Origin: Pseudomonas quebecensis
GTDB lineage: Bacteria; Pseudomonadota; Gammaproteobacteria; Pseudomonadales; Pseudomonadaceae
Assembly: GCF_026410085.1 (NCBI RefSeq)
Contig: NZ_CP112866.1
Span: forward strand, 4,153,001 to 4,217,000
Direction: 5' to 3'
DNA: 64,000 nucleotides
The notes beneath the pieces are model-generated. The model was not told the origin of the DNA and made no database searches. It saw only the letters and a list, made by a program, of their open reading frames with translations. This document shows positions 27,478-37,067 of the stretch, in pieces. The position numbers and the translations under genes are program-made. How positions within the stretch are numbered: the first letter of the stretch is position 1; every line of letters begins with the position of its first letter.

Positions 27478-27491
27478 TGGGAGCCTGTGCA

Positions 27492-29045
27492 ATGAATGCT
27501 CAAAGCCTACTCGTCGCGGCAATGCTGGTGGCCAGTGCCCCGGCATTTGCCAACACGGCGGCCAAGGCGCCTACCATCGCCAAGGAACTGCAACAGGCCA
27601 AGACCTACACCATTTCCAGCCCGCCGACCGCGCCGCTGGAGATGGCCAAGCCTGCCCTGCCGGACCTGTCGGGCTACACCGCCGCGGCCATGGAAAAAAA
27701 GATCGTCAGGACCAAGCCGGGCAAGATCAGCATCCGTCGCATGATGCAGGAAGACGCGCTCAAGGACTTTATCGGCGGCGATAACAAGATGGCCGAATGG
27801 GTGGTGCGCCAGCACGGCATTCCCCAGGCGATCTTTGTCGACGACGGCTACATGAACCTCAAGGACCTGCTGGGCAAAGTGCCCAAGCAGTACCTGAGCG
27901 AAACTTCGCCGGGCGTGTTCCTGGCCAAGTTGCCGATCGTGGTCGGGCGCAAGGGCATCCTCGAAATCGACAAGCGCACCCAAGAGCTGCGCCTGTCCCA
28001 GGAAGCCGGTTCGTTCCTGATCAACGACGGCCAGCTGTTTGTGCGTGACACTAAAATCACTGGCTGGAGCGAGAAGGCCAACGGCCCGGCGCTGTTCAAG
28101 TCGCCCAAGGAATTTCGTCCGTTTCTGCTGGCCTGGGGCGGCACCGAGACCTACGTCGCCAACAGCAAGATGGCCAGCTTCGGCTACGCCAACAGTAAGT
28201 CGTACGGGGTGAGTATTTCCCAGTACACGCCGAACATGGCCAAGGTGCTCAAGCGCCCTGAGCCGACCGGCTGGATCATCGATTCCGAGTTCTCGGACAT
28301 GTGGTACGGCTTCTACTGCTACGAAACCACGGGCTTCGTGCTCAAGGGCAACACCTACAAAGACAACATCGTCTACGGCATTGACCCTCACGACCGTTCA
28401 CACGGGCTGATCATCGCGGACAACACCGTCTACGGCACCAAGAAGAAGCACGGCATCATCATTTCCCGTGAGGTGAACGACAGCTTCATCTTCAACAACC
28501 GCAGCTACGACAACAAACTCTCGGGCCTGGTGATCGACCGGAACAGCGTCAACAACCTGATCGCCGACAACGAGATCTACCGCAACCACACCGACGGCAT
28601 CACCCTCTATGAGAGCGGCGACAACCTGCTGTGGGGCAACAAGGTGATCAGCAACCGTCGCCACGGCATCCGCGTGCGTAACAGCGTGAATATCAAGCTG
28701 TACGAGAACACCGCGATGGCCAACGGTTTGACCGGCGTCTACGGCCACATCAAGGACTTGACCAACACCGACCGCGACATCGCCCTCGACCCGTTCGACG
28801 CCAAGGTTTCGCTGATCGTGGTCGGCGGGGAACTGGCGGGGAACGGCAGCGGGCCGCTGTCCATCGACTCGCCGTTGAGTATCGAGCTGTATCGCGTGTC
28901 GATGCTGGCGCCGACCAAATCCAGCGGTATCAGCTTCTCCGGCGTCCTCGGCGATCGCCAGGAAGAGATTCTCGACCTGCTGGTGCGCCAGCAGAAAGCC
29001 GTGCTGATCGACCCTGTCGAACGCCAGACCGAAATGCAGGACTGA
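27492..29045 (+). CDS. algG: Periplasmic mannuronan C-5 epimerase AlgG
   Basis: 517 residues with a signal peptide (MNAQSLLVAAMLVASAPAFA) and a right-handed beta-helix of CASH/carbohydrate-binding repeats (VSNRRHGIRVRNS-like turns). The catalytic segment YGIDPHDRSHGLII holds the Asp-Pro-His active site. It epimerises mannuronate to guluronate in the polymer and belongs to the periplasmic alginate scaffold. GGGAG lies eight bases before the ATG at 27492. An ATG at 27477, overlapping the algE stop, would add five residues. Confidence 0.96.
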   Translation: MNAQSLLVAAMLVASAPAFANTAAKAPTIAKELQQAKTYTISSPPTAPLEMAKPALPDLSGYTAAAMEKKIVRTKPGKISIRRMMQEDALKDFIGGDNKMAEWVVRQHGIPQAIFVDDGYMNLKDLLGKVPKQYLSETSPGVFLAKLPIVVGRKGILEIDKRTQELRLSQEAGSFLINDGQLFVRDTKITGWSEKANGPALFKSPKEFRPFLLAWGGTETYVANSKMASFGYANSKSYGVSISQYTPNMAKVLKRPEPTGWIIDSEFSDMWYGFYCYETTGFVLKGNTYKDNIVYGIDPHDRSHGLIIADNTVYGTKKKHGIIISREVNDSFIFNNRSYDNKLSGLVIDRNSVNNLIADNEIYRNHTDGITLYESGDNLLWGNKVISNRRHGIRVRNSVNIKLYENTAMANGLTGVYGHIKDLTNTDRDIALDPFDAKVSLIVVGGELAGNGSGPLSIDSPLSIELYRVSMLAPTKSSGISFSGVLGDRQEEILDLLVRQQKAVLIDPVERQTEMQD

Positions 29046-29056
29046 GGATGACCCTT

Positions 29057-30505
29057 ATGCACCCACACATGATCAAACTGCTGAGCCTCTCGGGTCTGAC
29101 CCTCGGCCTGCTCGCGGCCAGCCAGGGCGTACGCGCCGACGACGTCAAGGCGCCGACCTTCACCGCAGAACCGTGCTGCAGCCTGTGCCCGGCCGCCCAC
29201 GACGCGAAAAATTACACCACGCGCTACCAGCAGAACTTCACCACCCTGGTCCAAGCCCAGGGCGACTGGCTGTTCCGTACCCAGGAAGACCTGCGCACCG
29301 AATTCGACACCACGCCGGCCGGCTACAAGCGCATGCAGCAGTTGCACGATGCGTTCAAGGCCAAGGGCGTGGAACTGGTGGTGGTCTACCAGCCGACCCG
29401 TGGCCTGGTGAACCGCAACAAGCTCAACCCTGCGGAAAAAGCCTCGTACGATTTCGACAAGGCGCTGACCAACTACAAGACCATGCTCGGCCGTTTCGCC
29501 AAGATGGGCTATGTGGTGCCGGACCTGTCGCCGCTGACCAATGAGCAACTGCCGGACGAACTGCCGGCCCACGACTTCTACTTCCGTGGCGACCAGCACT
29601 GGACCCCGTACGGCGCTCAGCGCACCGCGAAAATCGTCGCGGCCAAGGTCAAGCAGCTGCCGCAGTTCGCCGATATTCCCAAGCGCGAATTCGAAACCAA
29701 GCGCACCGGACGCATGGGCAAGACCGGCACCCTGCACAACATGGCCGGGCAACTGTGCGGCACCAGCTACGCGATCCAGTACATCGACCAGTTCACCACC
29801 GAGCCCAAGGGCGAAGCGGGCGACGGCGACCTGTTCAGCGATTCGGGCAACCCGCAGATCACGCTGGTGGGCACCAGCCACAGCGGCAAGAACTACAACT
29901 TCGCCGGCTTCCTGCAAGAAGAAATCGGCGCCGACATTCTCAACGTCGCCTTCCCGGGCGGCGGCCTGGAAGGCTCGATGATCCAATACCTGGGCAGCGA
30001 CGAATTCCAGAAGACACCGCCCAAGATCCTGATCTGGGAGTTCTCGCCGCTGTATCGCCTCGACCAGGAAACCATCTATCGCCAGATGATGGCGCTGCTG
30101 GACAACGGCTGCGAAGGCAAGACCGCGCAGATGAGCGCCAGCGCCACCTTGAAGCCCGGCAAGAACGAATTGCTGGTCAACAGTTCGAACAAAGACCTGC
30201 GCAACGCCAACCACCAAGTTGATATCCGCTTTGCCGATCCGTCGGTGAAAACCCTGCAAGCCACCCTCTGGTACATGAACGGGCGCCACGAGGACATCAA
30301 GATCGAGAAACCCGAAACATCCGATACAGACGGGCGTTTCGCCTTTGAACTGCGCACCGATGAAGACTGGGCCTCGCAGAACTTGCTGGCCGTGGAAGTG
30401 CAGGGCCCTGAAAAGGGTGCCGCCGCGCAGAAGGTCGAAGCGAAAATTTGCACACGCAACGTATTCCCAAGCGGTGGTCAACAGACCGCCCAACTCGGGA
30501 AGTGA
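29057..30505 (+). CDS. algX: Alginate O-acetyltransferase AlgX
   Basis: 482 residues with a signal peptide and an SGNH-hydrolase-like domain. The catalytic Asp-His is in [13 protein letters not shown] and the nucleophile Ser in [16 protein letters not shown]-terminal carbohydrate-binding module follows (from ~residue 340). AlgX transfers acetyl groups directly to polymannuronate in the periplasm. GAGGA lies eight bases before the ATG at 29057, so this start is preferred over the ATG at 29048. Confidence 0.96.
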   Translation: MHPHMIKLLSLSGLTLGLLAASQGVRADDVKAPTFTAEPCCSLCPAAHDAKNYTTRYQQNFTTLVQAQGDWLFRTQEDLRTEFDTTPAGYKRMQQLHDAFKAKGVELVVVYQPTRGLVNRNKLNPAEKASYDFDKALTNYKTMLGRFAKMGYVVPDLSPLTNEQLPDELPAHDFYFRGDQHWTPYGAQRTAKIVAAKVKQLPQFADIPKREFETKRTGRMGKTGTLHNMAGQLCGTSYAIQYIDQFTTEPKGEAGDGDLFSDSGNPQITLVGTSHSGKNYNFAGFLQEEIGADILNVAFPGGGLEGSMIQYLGSDEFQKTPPKILIWEFSPLYRLDQETIYRQMMALLDNGCEGKTAQMSASATLKPGKNELLVNSSNKDLRNANHQVDIRFADPSVKTLQATLWYMNGRHEDIKIEKPETSDTDGRFAFELRTDEDWASQNLLAVEVQGPEKGAAAQKVEAKICTRNVFPSGGQQTAQLGK

Positions 30506-30513
30506 GGTTACTT

Positions 30514-31623
30514 ATGCAAAAGTTGATGCTACCTACCCTGCTGGGCCTGGCGATGTTCGCCGGTTCAGTCAACGCCGCCGCCCCGCTGCGTCCGCCTCAA
30601 GGCTATTTCGCCCCGATTGAAGCGTTCAAGACCGGCGAGGCCAAGGAAAACTGCGACACCATGCCGACGCCGTACACCGGGCCGCTGCAGTTTCGCAGTA
30701 AGTACGAAGGTTCCGACAAGGCGCGCTCAACCCTGAACGTGCAGTCGGAAAAAGCCTTTCGCGACAGCACCGCCGACATCACCAAGCTGGAAAAAGACAC
30801 CAGCAAGCGCGTGATGCAGTTCATGCGCGACGGGCGCCCGGAGCAGCTCGAATGCACGCTCAACTGGTTGGTGTCCTGGGCCAAGGCCGATGCATTGATG
30901 TCCAAGGACTTCAACCACACCGGCAAGTCCATGCGCAAATGGGCGCTGGGCAGCATGGCCTCGGCCTATGTGCGCCTGAAGTTTTCCGACTCGCACCCGC
31001 TGGCCAACCACCAGCAGGAATCGCAGCTGATCGAAGCCTGGTTCAACAAACTGGCCGATCAAGTGGTCAGCGACTGGGACAACCTGCCGCTGGAAAAAAC
31101 CAACAACCATTCCTACTGGGCCGCCTGGTCGGTGATGGCAACCTCCGTCGCCACCAACCGCCGCGACCTGTTCGATTGGGCGGTGAAGGAATACAAGGTC
31201 GGCGTGAATCAGGTCGACGACCAAGGCTTCCTGCCTAACGAACTGAAGCGCCAGCAGCGCGCGCTGTCGTACCACAACTACGCCCTGCCGCCGCTGTCGA
31301 TGATCGCCAGTTTTGCCCTGGTCAATGGCGTGGACCTGCGCCAGGAAAACAACAGCGCGCTCAAGCGCCTGGGCGACAAAGTGCTGGCCGGGGTCAAGGA
31401 CCCGCAGATCTTCGAGCAGAAGAACGGCAAGGAGCAGGACATGAAGGACCTCAAGGAGGACATGAAATATGCCTGGCTTGAGCCGTTCTGCACCCTCTAC
31501 ACCTGCGCGCCGGATGTGATCGAACGCAAGCATGGCATGCAGCCGTTCAAGACCTTCCGCCTGGGCGGCGACCTGACCAAGGTCTACGACCCGGCGCATG
31601 AAAAAGGCAATAAAGGCAGCTAG
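30514..31623 (+). CDS. algL: Poly(beta-D-mannuronate) lyase AlgL
   Basis: A 369-residue PL5 lyase with a signal peptide ([18 protein letters not shown]) and an alpha/alpha-toroid fold. Active-site segments are [12 protein letters not shown] (catalytic Asn/His) and [14 protein letters not shown] (catalytic Arg/Tyr). It degrades alginate left in the periplasm and so keeps polymer export efficient. GAGGT lies five bases before the ATG. A 190-base repeat-filled gap follows before algI, which is unusual because the rest of the operon is mostly tightly packed. Confidence 0.96.
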   Translation: MQKLMLPTLLGLAMFAGSVNAAAPLRPPQGYFAPIEAFKTGEAKENCDTMPTPYTGPLQFRSKYEGSDKARSTLNVQSEKAFRDSTADITKLEKDTSKRVMQFMRDGRPEQLECTLNWLVSWAKADALMSKDFNHTGKSMRKWALGSMASAYVRLKFSDSHPLANHQQESQLIEAWFNKLADQVVSDWDNLPLEKTNNHSYWAAWSVMATSVATNRRDLFDWAVKEYKVGVNQVDDQGFLPNELKRQQRALSYHNYALPPLSMIASFALVNGVDLRQENNSALKRLGDKVLAGVKDPQIFEQKNGKEQDMKDLKEDMKYAWLEPFCTLYTCAPDVIERKHGMQPFKTFRLGGDLTKVYDPAHEKGNKGS

Positions 31624-31628
31624 TCGCT

Positions 31629-31735
31629 GATCGTTCCCACGCTCTGCGTGGGAATGCAGCACGGGACGCTCTGCGTCCCAAAGCGTGACGCAGAGCGTCA
31701 CAAAAGGCATTCCCACGCAGAGCGTGGGAACGATC
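31629..31735. repeat. Composite inverted repeat between algL and algI
   Basis: A 29-base sequence (31629-31657, starting GATCGTTCCCACGCTCTGCG) recurs as a perfect inverted copy at 31707-31735. Each arm is itself palindromic (TTCCCACGCTCTGCGTGGGAA). Two smaller palindromes between the arms share the same GCTCTGCGT core (GGGACGC-TCT-GCGTCCC and GTGACGC-AGA-GCGTCAC). This is a dispersed Pseudomonas repeat family forming a large cruciform or mRNA hairpin. Confidence 0.9.
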
Positions 31736-31755
31736 AAAGCTTCCCCCGACACCGT

Positions 31756-31772
31756 GGGGGGGTTTGGGGGGG
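31756..31772 (+). other. G7-T3-G7 tract before algI
   Basis: Two runs of seven G separated by TTT lie 40 bases before the algI start on the coding strand. They could form a G-quadruplex in mRNA, or may be only a slippage-prone repeat. Confidence 0.5.
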
Positions 31773-31813
31773 CCGTTGGCCCTTGACTGTTGGTTAAACA
31801 TGGAGAGATCGGG

Positions 31814-33346
31814 ATGGTTTTCTCGTCCAATGTGTTCCTGTTTCTGTTCTTGCCGATCTTTCTCGGCTTGTACTACTTGAGCGGGCAACGCTATCGCAAT
31901 CTGCTGCTGCTGATTGCCAGCTACGTGTTCTACGCCTGGTGGCGGGTGGACTTCCTGGCGCTGTTTGCCGCCGTGACACTGTGGAATTACTGGATCGGCC
32001 TCAAGGTCGGTGCCGCCGGTGTGCGCACCAAACCGGCCCAACGCTGGCTGCTGCTCGGCGTGGCCGTCGACCTGTGCATCCTCGGCTACTTCAAGTACGC
32101 CAACTTCGGTGTCGACAGCATCAATGTGATGATGAAGTCGATGGGCCTGGAGCCGTTCATCCTGACCCACGTGCTGTTGCCGATCGGTATCTCGTTCTAC
32201 ATTTTCGAGTCCATCAGCTACATCATCGATGTGTACCGTGGCGACACCCCGGCGACGCGTAACCTCATCGATTTCGCGGCGTTCGTGGCGATTTTCCCGC
32301 ACCTGATCGCCGGCCCCGTGCTGCGCTTCCGCGACCTGGCCGACCAGTTCAACAACCGCACTCACACCTTGGATAAGTTCTCCGAAGGCTGCACGCGGTT
32401 CATGCAGGGTTTCATCAAGAAGGTCTTTATCGCCGACACGCTGGCGGTGGTGGCCGACCATTGCTTCGCCCTGCAAAACCCCACCACCGGAGATGCCTGG
32501 CTGGGTGCACTGGCCTACACCGCGCAGCTGTACTTCGACTTCTCCGGCTACAGCGACATGGCCATCGGCCTGGGCTTGATGATGGGTTTCCGCTTTATGG
32601 AAAACTTCAAACAGCCGTATATCAGCCAGTCGATCACCGAGTTCTGGCGCCGCTGGCACATCAGCCTGTCGACCTGGCTGCGTGACTACCTGTACATCAC
32701 CCTGGGCGGCAACCGTAAAGGCACGCTGATCACCTATCGCAACCTGTTCCTGACCATGCTGCTCGGTGGCCTGTGGCACGGTGCGAACATCACCTACATC
32801 GTGTGGGGCGCCTGGCACGGCATGTGGCTGGCGATTGAAAAAGCCATCGGCCTGAACACCGCGCCGCGCAGTTTCAATGTGCTGCGCTGGGCCTTCACCT
32901 TCCTGCTGGTGGTGATGGGCTGGGTGATCTTCCGCGCCGAAAACCTGCACGTCGCCGGCCGTATGTACGGTGCGATGTTCAGCTTTGGCGAGTGGTCGCT
33001 GTCGGAACTCAACCGCGCCAGCCTTACCGGCCTGCAAGTGGCAACCCTGGTGGTGGCGTACGCAACCCTGGCGTTCTTCGGTCTGCGCGACTTCTACACC
33101 AATCGCCCCGCCGATAAAACCAAGCCGGCCGACCCGAGCCTGATCAAGGCCGTGCCGGGCGACAACCCCGGCAGCATCCATCAGCCCGGCTTCACCGTGG
33201 GCCAGGACGCCGCCGTGCAACCGGCCTACTGGACCGCTGACTGGCCACGCTACGCCATGCGCGCTGCGGTGCTGGCGCTGTTCGTGGCGTCGATTCTCAA
33301 ACTGTCGGCGCAGAGTTTCTCGCCGTTCCTTTACTTCCAATTCTGA
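31814..33346 (+). CDS. algI: Alginate O-acetylation MBOAT protein AlgI
   Basis: A 510-residue membrane-bound O-acyltransferase with about eleven helices. The N-terminus is MVFSSNVFLFLFLPIFLGLY. The MBOAT His lies in GLWHGANITYIVWGAWHG, and FWRRWHISLSTWLRDYLY is a signature of the family. AlgI passes acetyl groups across the inner membrane to AlgJ, AlgF and AlgX. GGAGAG lies six bases before the ATG at 31814. In-frame codons further upstream belong to the repeat-rich gap and are not counted. Confidence 0.96.
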   Translation: MVFSSNVFLFLFLPIFLGLYYLSGQRYRNLLLLIASYVFYAWWRVDFLALFAAVTLWNYWIGLKVGAAGVRTKPAQRWLLLGVAVDLCILGYFKYANFGVDSINVMMKSMGLEPFILTHVLLPIGISFYIFESISYIIDVYRGDTPATRNLIDFAAFVAIFPHLIAGPVLRFRDLADQFNNRTHTLDKFSEGCTRFMQGFIKKVFIADTLAVVADHCFALQNPTTGDAWLGALAYTAQLYFDFSGYSDMAIGLGLMMGFRFMENFKQPYISQSITEFWRRWHISLSTWLRDYLYITLGGNRKGTLITYRNLFLTMLLGGLWHGANITYIVWGAWHGMWLAIEKAIGLNTAPRSFNVLRWAFTFLLVVMGWVIFRAENLHVAGRMYGAMFSFGEWSLSELNRASLTGLQVATLVVAYATLAFFGLRDFYTNRPADKTKPADPSLIKAVPGDNPGSIHQPGFTVGQDAAVQPAYWTADWPRYAMRAAVLALFVASILKLSAQSFSPFLYFQF

Positions 33347-33357
33347 GGGAGCCGACC

Positions 33358-34533
33358 ATGACCCGTTCATTACGCATCCTCTATATCGGCCTGTTCCTGG
33401 TGCTGTTGCTGGCACTGGGCGCCTGGTCGCTGCGCAGTTTCTTCGGCTTCAGCACCAATGCCGACGCCACCGTGCTCAACGGTCGCTGGACCAAGGCCGT
33501 CGAGACTCACTATGACGATGAGTTCCCGATCAAGCGTCTGGGCACCAACCTGTGGGCCGCGCTGGACTACAAGCTGTTCAATGAAGGCCGTCCTGGCGTG
33601 GTGTTGGGCCGCGATCACTGGCTGTACAGCGACGAGGAGTTCAACCCCGCCGTCAACGAAGACCAGAACCTGGAAGGCAACTACGCGCTGGTCGAAGGCG
33701 TGCGCCAGAAGCTCAAGGCCCAGGGCATTCAACTGGTGATGGCGATCGTGCCGGCCAAGGTGCGCCTGTACCCGGAACACCTGGGTGAAGTGAAGCCGGC
33801 GAGCATCCACGCCAACCTGTACCAGGACTTCCACGCCCGTGTCGCCGCCGACAAGATTCCTGCTCCCGACCTGCTTGGCCCGCTGCAACAGGCCAAGTTG
33901 AGCGGCAAGCAAGTGTTCCTGCGCACCGACACCCACTGGACCCCGGACGGCGCGGAAGTCGCCGCCAGGCAACTGGCCAAGGCGATTGCCGAGCAGACCC
34001 CGCTCAGTGGCGAGCCGCAGCGCTTTGTGACCGAGGCCGAGAAGATCGAGCCGCACAAAGGCGACCTGCGTCTGTTCCTGCCCCTGGACCCGCTGTTCGA
34101 AAACCTGATGCCGCCCAAGGAGCCGCTGGAAAAACGCGTTACGCACCTGGCTGAAACCAAAGGCGACGACGCGCTGTTCAGCGACAGCGAAACGCCAGTT
34201 GCACTGGTGGGCACCAGCTACAGCGCCAACCCGAACTGGAACTTCGTCGGCGCCCTCAAGCAAGCCCTGGGCAGCGATGTAATCAGCTACGCCGAAGACG
34301 GCCACGGCCCGATCCTGCCCATGCTCAGCTACCTGAAAAGCGACGACTTCAAGAACAACCCGCCACAAGTGCTGATCTGGGAGTTCCCAGAACGTTATCT
34401 GCCGGTCAACAACGAAATCGGTGATGCCGACCCATCGTGGGTTGCGCAACTTAAACAAGCCGGTTCACGCCAACAAAACATGGCACAGAACACCCTTAAA
34501 AAATCCGAGACGCCCGACCGGGCGCAAAACTGA
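33358..34533 (+). CDS. algJ: Alginate O-acetyltransferase AlgJ
   Basis: A 391-residue AlgX-like SGNH protein anchored by an uncleaved N-terminal helix (ILYIGLFLVLLLALGAWSL). Catalytic Asp-His is in RTDTHWTPDGAEVA and the nucleophile in ALVGTSYSANPNWNF. It takes part in acetyl transfer with AlgI and AlgF. GAGGGAG lies six bases before the ATG. It shares domain type and motifs with AlgX but lacks the carbohydrate-binding module. Confidence 0.95.
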   Translation: MTRSLRILYIGLFLVLLLALGAWSLRSFFGFSTNADATVLNGRWTKAVETHYDDEFPIKRLGTNLWAALDYKLFNEGRPGVVLGRDHWLYSDEEFNPAVNEDQNLEGNYALVEGVRQKLKAQGIQLVMAIVPAKVRLYPEHLGEVKPASIHANLYQDFHARVAADKIPAPDLLGPLQQAKLSGKQVFLRTDTHWTPDGAEVAARQLAKAIAEQTPLSGEPQRFVTEAEKIEPHKGDLRLFLPLDPLFENLMPPKEPLEKRVTHLAETKGDDALFSDSETPVALVGTSYSANPNWNFVGALKQALGSDVISYAEDGHGPILPMLSYLKSDDFKNNPPQVLIWEFPERYLPVNNEIGDADPSWVAQLKQAGSRQQNMAQNTLKKSETPDRAQN

Positions 34534-34549
34534 AAGAGAGGTAACTCAC

Positions 34550-35206
34550 ATGACTTTCACTACTACTCCTCGTCGTCTCGCCAAGACCCTGGCCATCGCT
34601 GCCGGCTTGAGCTTCGTATCGATGTCTGCCTTCGCCGGCGGCGACGCCGCCCTGTACGGCCCGACCGCGCCAAAAGGCTCAAGCTTCGTGCGCATCTACA
34701 ACGCCAGCAACCAGGAAGTCAGCGCTACAGTCGGCAACACCAACCTCAGCGAAGTGGCCCCGCTGGCCAGCAGCGACTTCAGCTTCATGCCAGGCGGTGA
34801 CTACAGCGCCAAGGTGGGCAGCCAGACCGTGCCGGTCAAACTCGCCGCCGATCACTACTACACCCTGGTCAACAACAGCAGCGGCCAGCCGCAACTGATC
34901 GAAGAGCCGCCATTCAAGAACAAGCAGAAATCCCTGGTGCGCGTGCAGAACCTCAGCGACAAGGCCCTGACCCTGAAAACCGCCGACGGCAAGACCGACG
35001 TGGTCAAGTCGGTGGCCGCCAAGGGCCGCGGCGAGCGCGAGATCAACCCGGTGAAGGTGAGCCTGGCGTTGTATGACGGTGACAAGAAAGTCGGCGATGT
35101 GAAGCCGGTTGCGTTGGAACGTGGTGAAGCGGCGGTGCTGTATGTAACGGGCTCGGGTTCGAGCCTGTCGCCAGTCTGGGTGAAACGCCCTGTGTCGACC
35201 CGCTGA
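34550..35206 (+). CDS. algF: Alginate O-acetylation adaptor AlgF
   Basis: A 218-residue periplasmic protein with a signal peptide (LAKTLAIAAGLSFVSMSAFA) and two beta-sandwich domains. AlgF is needed for alginate acetylation and has no catalytic motif; it acts as an adaptor between AlgJ and AlgX. GAGAGGT precedes the ATG by six bases. A REPIN follows the stop. Confidence 0.95.
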   Translation: MTFTTTPRRLAKTLAIAAGLSFVSMSAFAGGDAALYGPTAPKGSSFVRIYNASNQEVSATVGNTNLSEVAPLASSDFSFMPGGDYSAKVGSQTVPVKLAADHYYTLVNNSSGQPQLIEEPPFKNKQKSLVRVQNLSDKALTLKTADGKTDVVKSVAAKGRGEREINPVKVSLALYDGDKKVGDVKPVALERGEAAVLYVTGSGSSLSPVWVKRPVSTR

Positions 35207-35230
35207 TTAGCTTTTGAAATTGACGCTCCC

Positions 35231-35322
35231 CCTGTGGGCGCAGGCTTGCTCGCGAATGCGGTGGTTCAGTAACAGATGTACCGACTGAAACACCGCCTCG
35301 GGGGCAAGCCCCCTCCCACAGG
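35231..35322. repeat. REPIN in the algF-algA gap
   Basis: The halves CCTGTGGGCGCAGGCTTGCT and the inverted GGGGGCAAGCCCCCTCCCAC, with inner arms GCGGTG and CACCGC, fill most of the 149-base algF-algA gap. The two REP halves differ (one GC-cored, one G5/C5-cored), so it looks like a mixed or diverged REPIN. Confidence 0.8.
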
Positions 35323-35355
35323 CTCTGACCCAAATCGATTCAAGGAGAAACACCC

Positions 35356-36807
35356 ATGATCCCAGTAATCCTTTCCGGTGGTAGCGGCTCACGTCTTTGG
35401 CCGCTTTCCCGTAAACAGTTCCCCAAGCAATTCCTGGCCCTGACCGGTGAGCACACGCTGTTCCAGCAAACCCTGGAGCGCCTGGTGTTCGAAGGCATGG
35501 ACGCCCCGATCGTGGTCTGCAACAAGGACCACCGTTTTATCGTCAACGAGCAACTGGCCGCGCGTAAGCTTGAATGCCAACGCATCCTGATGGAACCGTT
35601 TGGCCGCAACACAGCGCCGGCCGTGGCCCTGACCGCGATGATGCTGGTCAATGAAGGCCGCGACGAGCTGATGCTGGTGCTGCCCGCCGACCACGTGATC
35701 GACGATCAGAAGGCCCTGCAACGTGCCCTGGCCCTGGCCACCGTGGCCGCCGAGCGCGGCGAGATGGTGCTGTTCGGCGTCCCGGCTACGCGTCCGGAAA
35801 CCGGTTACGGCTACATCAAGTCCACCAACGATTCGCTGCTGCCAGAAGGCGTGAGCCGCGTGCAGCAGTTCGTGGAAAAACCCGATGAAAAACGCGCCGT
35901 CGAGTTCGTCAAGAGCGGCGGCTACTTCTGGAACAGCGGCATGTTCCTGTTCCGCGCCAGCCGCTTCCTGGAAGAGCTGAAAAAACACGACCCGGACATC
36001 TACGACACCTGTGTACTGACCCTGGAGCGCAGCGAGCAGACCGCCGACACTGTGACCTTCGACGACGCCACCTTCGCCTGCTGCCCGGACAACTCCATCG
36101 ACTACGCCGTGATGGAAAAAACCCAGCGCGCCTGCGTGGTACCGCTGAGCGCCGGTTGGAGCGACGTGGGTTGCTGGGCGTCGCTGTGGGCGGTCAACGA
36201 CAAAGACGCCAACGGCAACGTGAGCAAAGGCGACGTAGTGATCCAGGACAGCCGCAACTGCATGGTGCACGGCAACGGCAAACTGGTGTCGGTGATCGGC
36301 CTGGACAACATCGTGGTGGTGGAAACCAAGGACGCGATGATGATTGCCCACAAGGACAAGGTCCAGGGCGTCAAGCAGATGGTCAACACCCTCAACGAAC
36401 AGGGCCGCAGCGAAACCCAGAACCACTGCGAAGTGTATCGTCCGTGGGGCTCCTACGATTCGGTGGACATGGGCGGCCGTTTCCAGGTCAAGCACATCTC
36501 GGTCAAGCCGGGCGCGTGCCTGTCGCTGCAGATGCACCACCACCGCGCCGAACACTGGATCGTGGTCAGCGGCACCGCTGAAGTGACCTGTGACGAGAAC
36601 GTGTTCCTGCTCACCGAAAACCAGTCCACCTACATCCCGATCGCCTCGGTGCATCGCCTGCGCAACCCGGGCAAGATCCCGTTGGAGATCATCGAAGTGC
36701 AATCGGGCAGCTACCTGGGCGAAGACGACATCGAACGCTTCGAAGACATCTACGGCCGCTCGACGCCGGTAGAACGTGGCGTGTCGGTGAAAACTATCGC
36801 GCAGTAA
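35356..36807 (+). CDS. algA: Bifunctional mannose-6-phosphate isomerase / mannose-1-phosphate guanylyltransferase AlgA
   Basis: A 483-residue type II PMI-GMP. The N-terminal nucleotidyltransferase has VILSGGSGSRLWPLSRKQFP and VEKPDEKRA. The C-terminal cupin isomerase carries metal ligands in LQMHHHRAEHWIVVSGTAEV. It catalyses the first and third steps of GDP-mannose synthesis, feeding AlgD. AAGGAG precedes the ATG at 35356. It is the last gene of the operon and is followed by a strong intrinsic terminator. Confidence 0.97.
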   Translation: MIPVILSGGSGSRLWPLSRKQFPKQFLALTGEHTLFQQTLERLVFEGMDAPIVVCNKDHRFIVNEQLAARKLECQRILMEPFGRNTAPAVALTAMMLVNEGRDELMLVLPADHVIDDQKALQRALALATVAAERGEMVLFGVPATRPETGYGYIKSTNDSLLPEGVSRVQQFVEKPDEKRAVEFVKSGGYFWNSGMFLFRASRFLEELKKHDPDIYDTCVLTLERSEQTADTVTFDDATFACCPDNSIDYAVMEKTQRACVVPLSAGWSDVGCWASLWAVNDKDANGNVSKGDVVIQDSRNCMVHGNGKLVSVIGLDNIVVVETKDAMMIAHKDKVQGVKQMVNTLNEQGRSETQNHCEVYRPWGSYDSVDMGGRFQVKHISVKPGACLSLQMHHHRAEHWIVVSGTAEVTCDENVFLLTENQSTYIPIASVHRLRNPGKIPLEIIEVQSGSYLGEDDIERFEDIYGRSTPVERGVSVKTIAQ

Positions 36808-36823
36808 AACAGTCGTACAAGAA

Positions 36824-36882
36824 GCCCTCGCCCAACCCATTGCGTCCCCTATCCGCAGTGGGTTGGGTGGGGGCTTTTTTTT
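36824..36882 (+). terminator. Rho-independent terminator of the alginate operon
   Basis: A long GC-rich stem (GCCC..CGCCCAACCCA paired with TGGGTTGGGTGGGGGC) is followed by T8, starting 17 bases after the algA stop. Confidence 0.9.
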
Positions 36883-36900
36883 GATTTTCGCTGGCTGTGA

Positions 36901-36984
36901 GGGCCTTATCGGGGCAAGCCCCCCTCCCACCTTTGATCTGTGAATACATTCCAATGTGGGAGGGGGCTTGCCCCCGATAAGGCC
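36901..36984. repeat. REPIN downstream of algA
   Basis: GGGCCTTATCGGGGCAAGCC and its inverted copy (GGCTTGCCCCCGATAAGGCC) flank a loop with GGGAGG/CCTCCC cores. It lies between the alginate terminator and the next gene. Confidence 0.85.
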
Positions 36985-37067
36985 CGCAAGGCCACCACAG
37001 CACTCAAGCTACCCAATCCCACCTACGCTTAAGTTAGGATGCTGGTTCCAAATTCGAGGTGGTCTCC

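Noticed and set aside
24458..27546. Minus-strand ORFs of about 500 codons opposite algK and algE
   Set aside because: Both mirror well-supported alginate genes in the opposite codon phase and have no domain signatures.
28739..30493. Long minus-strand ORF (584 codons) opposite algG/algX
   Set aside because: It is a high-GC antisense shadow of algX with His/Gln/Arg/Val-rich low-quality composition and no family motif.
31629..31735. CRISPR-like repeats
   Set aside because: The repeats are inverted, adjacent and palindromic without spacers of uniform length; they are dispersed Pseudomonas palindromes.
31547..33415. Long minus-strand ORF (622 codons) opposite algI
   Set aside because: Shadow of algI; the translation is His/Gln/Glu-rich and has no recognisable domain.
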